Shown: positions 8,574 to 12,154 of the stretch, piece after piece | Layout: each line of letters begins with the position of its first letter | How positions within the stretch are numbered: position 1 is the first letter of the stretch | Assembly (NCBI GenBank): GCA_002320935.1 | Contig: DCLG01000034.1 | Coordinates: 58,957 to 71,110 of the forward strand | Direction: 5' to 3' | DNA: 12,154 bases | DNA from: Pedobacter sp. UBA1654 | GTDB taxonomy: Bacteria > Bacteroidota > Bacteroidia > Sphingobacteriales > Sphingobacteriaceae | Position numbers and translations under genes: made by a program | The notes under the pieces: generated by a model | Seen by the model: only the letters and a program-made list of their open reading frames with translations | Told to the model about the DNA's origin: nothing | The model's database searches: none

Positions 8574-9512
8574 TTATTTCGCCGGAACATTAACTGGCTG
8601 TGGTACTTTTACATAATATCCGGTACCATCGTATTGACGGCGACGAGGATTGCTCATGCACGGGTCACTGCAGCAGCCCATCATTTTTTCGCCACATGCA
8701 TCGCACTGCGTGATGTGTTCATTGCATTCAGGATTGGCACAGTTGATCATTTTCGGTGTCACAGTGCCACAGTTGTAGCATTTAGAAACGACGGTTGGAT
8801 TAACGGTATTCACATCAACGGCGATGCGGTTGTCGAACACATAACATTTTCCTTCGAAGTCTTCACCCTTTGCCTCTTTACCGTACTTAATGATACCCCC
8901 ATGTAACTGGTAAACATCATTAAAGCCATGGTGCAATAGTAGGGCACTCGCTTTTTCACATTTGATACCGCCAGTGCAGTAGGTCAGGATCTTCTTGTCT
9001 TTATATTGTGCAAGTTCATTGATCTTGTCTGGAAAGTCCCTGAAATTCTCAATGTCGAGCGTAACCGCGTTTTTAAAACGGCCTAGGTTGTGTTCATAAT
9101 TGGAGCGCACATCGAGGATTACCACATCTTCGTCCTGGATCATTTTTTTAAATTCCTCTGGCTCCAGGTGTTTTCCTGTCTGTTTATTCGGGTCGATGAT
9201 TGTTTTATCACGCATCCCGGAGTGCACGATCTCCGCTTTATAGCGGCAGTGCATCTTCATAAAAGAAGGTTCCGCAACATCGTCAATCTTAAACTCAGTC
9301 TTGGCGAATCTCGAATCGGCATGTATGGCGGCCATATAAGCTTCACAGGAAGCTTTGGTGCCGGATACGGTGCCATTAAGCCCTTCATCAGCAACAATTA
9401 TCCTTCCGGTAAGATTTAGTGATTTACAAAACGCAAGATGGTCGGCAGCAAATTGCTCAGCCTCTGCTATCGGAGAATAGCAGTAATAAAGTAAGGTTTG
9501 ATACTGTGTCAT
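8574..9512 (-). CDS. trhO: tRNA uridine(34) hydroxylase TrhO (rhodanese family, formerly YceA)
   Basis: TrhO hydroxylates uridine 34 of certain tRNAs using oxygen, the first step toward 5-carboxymethoxy- or methoxy-uridine in the wobble position; it acts in the cytoplasm. The 312-residue protein has the UPF0176 N-terminal domain (about 1-95, including GRIIVADEGLNGTVSGT) and a rhodanese domain (about 125-215, with ILDVRS and the active-site loop TYCTGGIKCEKA, catalytic Cys179). A cysteine-rich C-terminal tail (about 245-285; Cys245, 248, 258, 263, 270, 273, 280, 281, 285) is likely metal-binding. The frame opens at a TTG seven codons upstream (9533), but the ATG at 9512 matches the usual family start. 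A good minus-strand promoter lies about 40 nt upstream. It is the first gene of a minus-strand run leading to the hydrolases and regulator, and its link to them is probably only positional. Confidence 0.96.
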   Translation of the reverse strand: MTQYQTLLYYCYSPIAEAEQFAADHLAFCKSLNLTGRIIVADEGLNGTVSGTKASCEAYMAAIHADSRFAKTEFKIDDVAEPSFMKMHCRYKAEIVHSGMRDKTIIDPNKQTGKHLEPEEFKKMIQDEDVVILDVRSNYEHNLGRFKNAVTLDIENFRDFPDKINELAQYKDKKILTYCTGGIKCEKASALLLHHGFNDVYQLHGGIIKYGKEAKGEDFEGKCYVFDNRIAVDVNTVNPTVVSKCYNCGTVTPKMINCANPECNEHITQCDACGEKMMGCCSDPCMSNPRRRQYDGTGYYVKVPQPVNVPAK

Positions 9513-9551
9513 AAATAATTGATACCGCTGCAAACGGCGTTAAAATTGTCG

Positions 9552-9584
9552 CAAAATTAAGAAAATTAGTGGATGAATGTCAAA
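9552..9584 (-). promoter_or_regulatory. trhO promoter, Bacteroidota primary-sigma type
   Basis: On the minus strand, TTTG (9584-9581) is followed after 21 nt by TAATTTTG (9559-9552), an exact match to the TAnnTTTG -7 consensus. The predicted start is near 9546, giving a leader of about 35 nt before the trhO ATG at 9512. The spacing is at the long end of the usual range. No experimental support can be claimed. Confidence 0.6.
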
Positions 9585-9589
9585 GGCAA

Positions 9590-9620
9590 TTTGAAATTCC
9601 GGCTCTGGGTGGTATTTTTA
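9590..9620 (+). promoter_or_regulatory. M28 peptidase gene promoter, Bacteroidota primary-sigma type
   Basis: TTTG (9590-9593), a 19-nt spacer, then TATTTTTA (9613-9620), which has one mismatch to TAnnTTTG. The -33 element stands only 6 nt from that of the divergent trhO promoter (CAAA at 9581-9584). Transcription would start around 9624-9627, at or next to the ATG at 9626, so the transcript would be leaderless or nearly so. No Shine-Dalgarno is visible before this ATG, which agrees with that reading. Confidence 0.5.
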
Positions 9621-9625
9621 TTGTC

Positions 9626-11029
9626 ATGAAAAAAACGCTAACCTTCGTCTTTGCCTGTGGCCTGTTTGTCACCGCCGCTGCACAATCACCTGTTGTCATC
9701 AATAAGGATCCCGAAATTGCGGGCATGGTGACTGAAGTTTCTGCCGATTCACTGAAAGCGCATGTAGAAAAACTTGTAAGCTTTGGTACGCGCAACACCT
9801 TAAGTTCACTCACAGATAAAAAGCGCGGCATTGGTGCTGCGGGCCGCTGGATCTTATCACGTTTCAATAGCTATGCAAAAACATCTGGCGGTAGGATGAC
9901 GGCCAGGCTTGATACATCCACTTACCAACCCGACGGTCGCCGTATTGATGTGCCGGTTGTATTAACCAATGTTGTTGCGACGCTGAAAGGTACTGATCCG
10001 AATGACAAACGGATCTTTGTCATCAGTGGACACATGGATAACATGCGGACCAGTGTGATGGACCGGACCGGTGATGCACCTGGTGCGAATGACGACGGCA
10101 GTGGAACTGCTGCGGTAATTGAATGTGCAAGGATCATGAGTAAACACGGTTTTCCTGCGACCATCATTTTCGTTGCGGTATGTGGCGAAGAACAGGGCTT
10201 GCTGGGATCAGGTTTTATGGCAAGGAATGCAAAACGCGACAACTGGGAGATTGCTGCGGTGCTGAATAACGATATTATGGGCAGTAACAACAGCAATGAA
10301 ACGAACATCATCAACAATACGCAGGTGCGTGTTTTTAGTGAGGGGCTTCCGGCTCATGAAATGGACGCAAAGAAAGCTGCTGCCATCCGTTCAATGGGGC
10401 TTGAAAATGAGGGTTCATCCAGACAACTGGCGCGCTATGTAAAGGAAACTGCTGAGCGCTATGTTGAAAACCTGGAAGTGATGATGATTTACCGGCCAGA
10501 TCGTTTTCTGCGTGGTGGCGACCAGACGCCGTTTCAGCAGCAAGGATTTGCCGCGGTGAGGATTACGGAGATGAACGAAAACTTTTATCACCAGCATCAG
10601 GATGTGCGTAAGGAGAATGGGATTGTTTATGGAGACCTTGTTGAATTTATGGATTTTGAATACCTGAGAAAAAACACGGCCATGAATCTTAGTAACCTTG
10701 CAAATCTTGCGAAGTCGCCAACATCACCTCAGGAGGTAAACCTGGTGATGTCTGGTTTATCCAATTCTACAACCCTGAGCTGGAAAGCATCTGCCGCTGG
10801 CAAAACGAAGGGTTACTATGTGTTGATGCGTGAAACCTCCAGTCCGGTTTGGCAGAAGAAGTTCTTCACGGCGGAGACAACGATCAAACTGCCGTACTCT
10901 AAAGACAACTACTTCTTTGCGGTACAATCGCTAAGTGAGACCGGCAATGAAAGCCTACCGGTGGTTCCTGGTGTACTTCGGCAAGCTGCTGCAGGCGCAA
11001 CTGCGAATCCGTCCTCTGGCATAAAATAG
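9626..11029 (+). CDS. Secreted M28-family zinc metallopeptidase with C-terminal Fn3-like domain
   Basis: This is a 467-residue exported metallopeptidase, likely an aminopeptidase acting in the periplasm or outside the cell. Residues 1-19 form a signal peptide (cut AAA|Q). The di-zinc site of M28 enzymes appears complete: His136 (SGHMDN), bridging Asp156 (GANDDGSG), general base Glu188 and ligand Glu189 (CGEEQGLLGS), Asp216 (LNNDIMGS) and His322 (FYHQHQD). After the catalytic domain, about 366-452 has a fibronectin-III-like pattern (VNLVMSGLSNSTTLSW ... FFAVQSLSETGNES), probably an accessory binding or spacing domain. The frame is open upstream to 9569, but that start would put 19 residues before the signal peptide and lies upstream of the promoter, so the ATG at 9626 is preferred. 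It is transcribed alone, divergently from trhO, and ends at a strong terminator. Exact substrate unknown. Confidence 0.94.
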   Translation: MKKTLTFVFACGLFVTAAAQSPVVINKDPEIAGMVTEVSADSLKAHVEKLVSFGTRNTLSSLTDKKRGIGAAGRWILSRFNSYAKTSGGRMTARLDTSTYQPDGRRIDVPVVLTNVVATLKGTDPNDKRIFVISGHMDNMRTSVMDRTGDAPGANDDGSGTAAVIECARIMSKHGFPATIIFVAVCGEEQGLLGSGFMARNAKRDNWEIAAVLNNDIMGSNNSNETNIINNTQVRVFSEGLPAHEMDAKKAAAIRSMGLENEGSSRQLARYVKETAERYVENLEVMMIYRPDRFLRGGDQTPFQQQGFAAVRITEMNENFYHQHQDVRKENGIVYGDLVEFMDFEYLRKNTAMNLSNLANLAKSPTSPQEVNLVMSGLSNSTTLSWKASAAGKTKGYYVLMRETSSPVWQKKFFTAETTIKLPYSKDNYFFAVQSLSETGNESLPVVPGVLRQAAAGATANPSSGIK

Positions 11030-11040
11030 ATATATTTAGG

Positions 11041-11074
11041 CAGGCTTGTTGTAAAACAAGCCTGTTTTCTTTTT
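11041..11074 (+). terminator. Intrinsic terminator of the M28 peptidase gene
   Basis: A perfect 10-bp stem, CAGGCTTGTT (11041-11050) with AACAAGCCTG (11055-11064), closes a 4-nt loop and is followed directly by TTTTCTTTTT (11065-11074). It lies 11 nt after the peptidase stop codon. The U-tract runs into the stop codon of the convergent gene (11075-11073). In the minus direction the stem is followed by a mixed AT sequence rather than a U-tract, so it is strong for the plus strand and doubtful for the other. Confidence 0.9.
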
Positions 11075-12154
11075 AGAAGCCGTAGGATATTCTGAATCCA
11101 TGCTGTACTTTCTTATTTCCGTCGTAAGCGAAGCCGTACGTTGCCCGAAAAATCAGGCGTTGCAATCCGAAATAAAACTCTTTGTAATTCTTTTTGTCCG
11201 GCTGGGTAAGGAAGTTGAATCCAACAAGTTCTTCTAACTTCAATTTTCTAATGATCGGAAGTTTATTCGTAATCAATCCAGCGAAGTTTTGCTCAAAATG
11301 CGCCTCAAAATATTGCTGATTGGTGCTGTATTCGTAGAAGTCCAGGAATTGGAACTTGCGTAAGTCCGGGCGTGAGGTCAAAGAGTTATTTCCTCTAAAG
11401 TGTTTGCGATCAGGGTAGTATAAGGTTTCGTTATTCAGGAATTTACCAGCACTGACCATGAAGGAGGAGAATCCCCAAAGTCCCTCGCCAATGCGCTCCT
11501 GGGAGATTTCAAGGTTAATCAGGTCGTAATCGGCATCACTGCCAAATGCATTTTTGATCCCTTTTCTGTAGCTAAGTGTCACTTCAGGATATTTTGATTC
11601 CTGATAGAATTTACCTTCCGGTCTTGTAATAAATCTTCGGCCTATGTTGTAGGTTAAACTTGCGCTGGCGGTTAAAGCTTTGTAATCGGGAAAGAGTGGT
11701 GTTTCCGACAGCGGTGTAAAAGGGTTGTTGGAGGTGAATGACCGGTCGCTATATTCAAAGAACCGGAAGTTGGTATTGTTCACCAGAAACCTGTTTTCGG
11801 AATATTCAAGACCAATATTTCCCTGTAGCCCCGTGAAAAGCTCTCTTGATGTGCCTGCCGAAAGGAAGGATTTTCTGTACAGCTTCATGAAGTTCCGTTC
11901 GAATAGGAGATTGTTCAAGGAGTTTGATAACATGCTCATTGTTCCGTAACGGTTAAGGTCATAAACACCTGATCCGAGTCCGAAATTCACGCTTGCCTTT
12001 TTAGCAGGGTTGTATATGTAACCAGCATTCAGGTTGGCAGTCAAGTTTTTGGACGCAGCACCATACCTGATTTCCGGGCGGATCGTATAAGAACGATAGC
12101 CGGGGAGCTCCTGTAAATAGGTGAGGCCGTAGTTGATTCCGAAGCCCTCTACAG
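11073..12154 (-). CDS. DUF5686-family outer-membrane beta-barrel protein (N-terminus cut by window edge)
   Basis: This is the C-terminal 359 residues of a larger protein; the frame is open to the window edge and no start is in the window. The visible part opens with VEGFGINYGLTYLQELPGY, matching the 'VEG' segment of DUF5686 proteins, and continues with alternating hydrophobic/polar strands rich in aromatic residues. It ends with the family-like KLEELVGFNFL, YKEFYFGLQRLIFRATYGFAY and HGFRISYGF, with a terminal Phe as expected of an outer-membrane barrel. Full-length members usually have a signal peptide and an N-terminal carboxypeptidase-regulatory-like domain, which would lie beyond the right edge. 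The function of the family is not well established. It converges on the M28 peptidase gene with a 43-nt gap that holds the terminator. Family call is fairly confident; role is unknown. Confidence 0.85.
   Translation of the reverse strand, partial: VEGFGINYGLTYLQELPGYRSYTIRPEIRYGAASKNLTANLNAGYIYNPAKKASVNFGLGSGVYDLNRYGTMSMLSNSLNNLLFERNFMKLYRKSFLSAGTSRELFTGLQGNIGLEYSENRFLVNNTNFRFFEYSDRSFTSNNPFTPLSETPLFPDYKALTASASLTYNIGRRFITRPEGKFYQESKYPEVTLSYRKGIKNAFGSDADYDLINLEISQERIGEGLWGFSSFMVSAGKFLNNETLYYPDRKHFRGNNSLTSRPDLRKFQFLDFYEYSTNQQYFEAHFEQNFAGLITNKLPIIRKLKLEELVGFNFLTQPDKKNYKEFYFGLQRLIFRATYGFAYDGNKKVQHGFRISYGF

Noticed and set aside
8549..8590. Longer N-terminus of the SGNH hydrolase starting at 8590
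   Set aside because: It would add 14 residues before a clear signal peptide and overlap the trhO stop codon; the ATG at 8548 fits an exported protein.
9513..9533. TTG start of trhO seven codons upstream
   Set aside because: The ATG at 9512 gives the expected family N-terminus (MTQYQTLLYY), and the extra residues have no support.
9569..9625. Upstream ATG for the M28 peptidase
   Set aside because: It would bury the signal peptide 19 residues in and start upstream of the likely promoter's -7 element.
1..12154. CRISPR arrays, tRNA or rRNA genes, insertion sequences, phage or defence genes
   Set aside because: Looked for by eye on both strands; no regularly spaced repeats, no transposase or integrase frames and no recognisable RNA genes. 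The sequence reads as ordinary chromosomal coding DNA.

Overview
The window looks like chromosomal DNA of a Bacteroidota bacterium. The main evidence is an adjacent SusC/SusD pair, a periplasmic-propeller regulator ending in a LuxR-type helix-turn-helix, a DUF5686 outer-membrane protein, and promoters resembling the Bacteroidota TTTG / TAnnTTTG consensus. Base composition and codon use look uniform, and I see no integrase, transposase, tRNA, rRNA or CRISPR array. Sphingobacteriales or Chitinophagales is my best guess for the order, but this is inference. Two of the seven protein genes plus one more are affected as follows: eight genes in all, of which the first (SusD) and last (DUF5686) are cut by the window edges.

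Layout: positions 1-3889 hold a SusD-like lipoprotein (cut by the left edge) and its SusC-like TonB-dependent transporter. Both are on the minus strand with susC first, and 11 nt separate them. A 249-nt non-coding gap (3890-4138) upstream of susC carries a weak promoter candidate and an imperfect composite dyad that could be an operator. Positions 4139-9512 hold four more minus-strand genes with gaps of 17-31 nt. In transcription order they are trhO (tRNA U34 hydroxylase), a secreted SGNH/GDSL hydrolase, a secreted alpha/beta-hydrolase esterase, and a one-piece transmembrane regulator (propeller, Y_Y_Y domain, membrane helix, coiled coil, HTH). A divergent promoter region (9513-9625) separates trhO from a plus-strand secreted M28 metallopeptidase (9626-11029). 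That gene ends in a strong intrinsic terminator, whose U-tract touches the stop codon of a convergent DUF5686 outer-membrane barrel protein cut by the right edge.

How the genes may work together: SusC/SusD would bind and import an oligomer or other large nutrient across the outer membrane. The adjacent regulator has a predicted periplasmic sensor joined through one membrane helix to a cytoplasmic DNA-binding domain, so it could sense a breakdown product and control susCD. The two exported esterase-like hydrolases encoded immediately upstream of the regulator suggest an acylated or otherwise esterified substrate. This is inference: no glycoside hydrolase or polysaccharide lyase lies within the window, and the substrate cannot be read from the sequence. 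TrhO is a housekeeping tRNA-modification enzyme and is probably only a positional neighbour.

I found no clearly undescribed system. The points most worth checking are the composite dyad upstream of susC, the regulator-esterase-SusCD grouping, and the back-to-back promoters between trhO and the peptidase gene, one of which predicts a leaderless or nearly leaderless mRNA.
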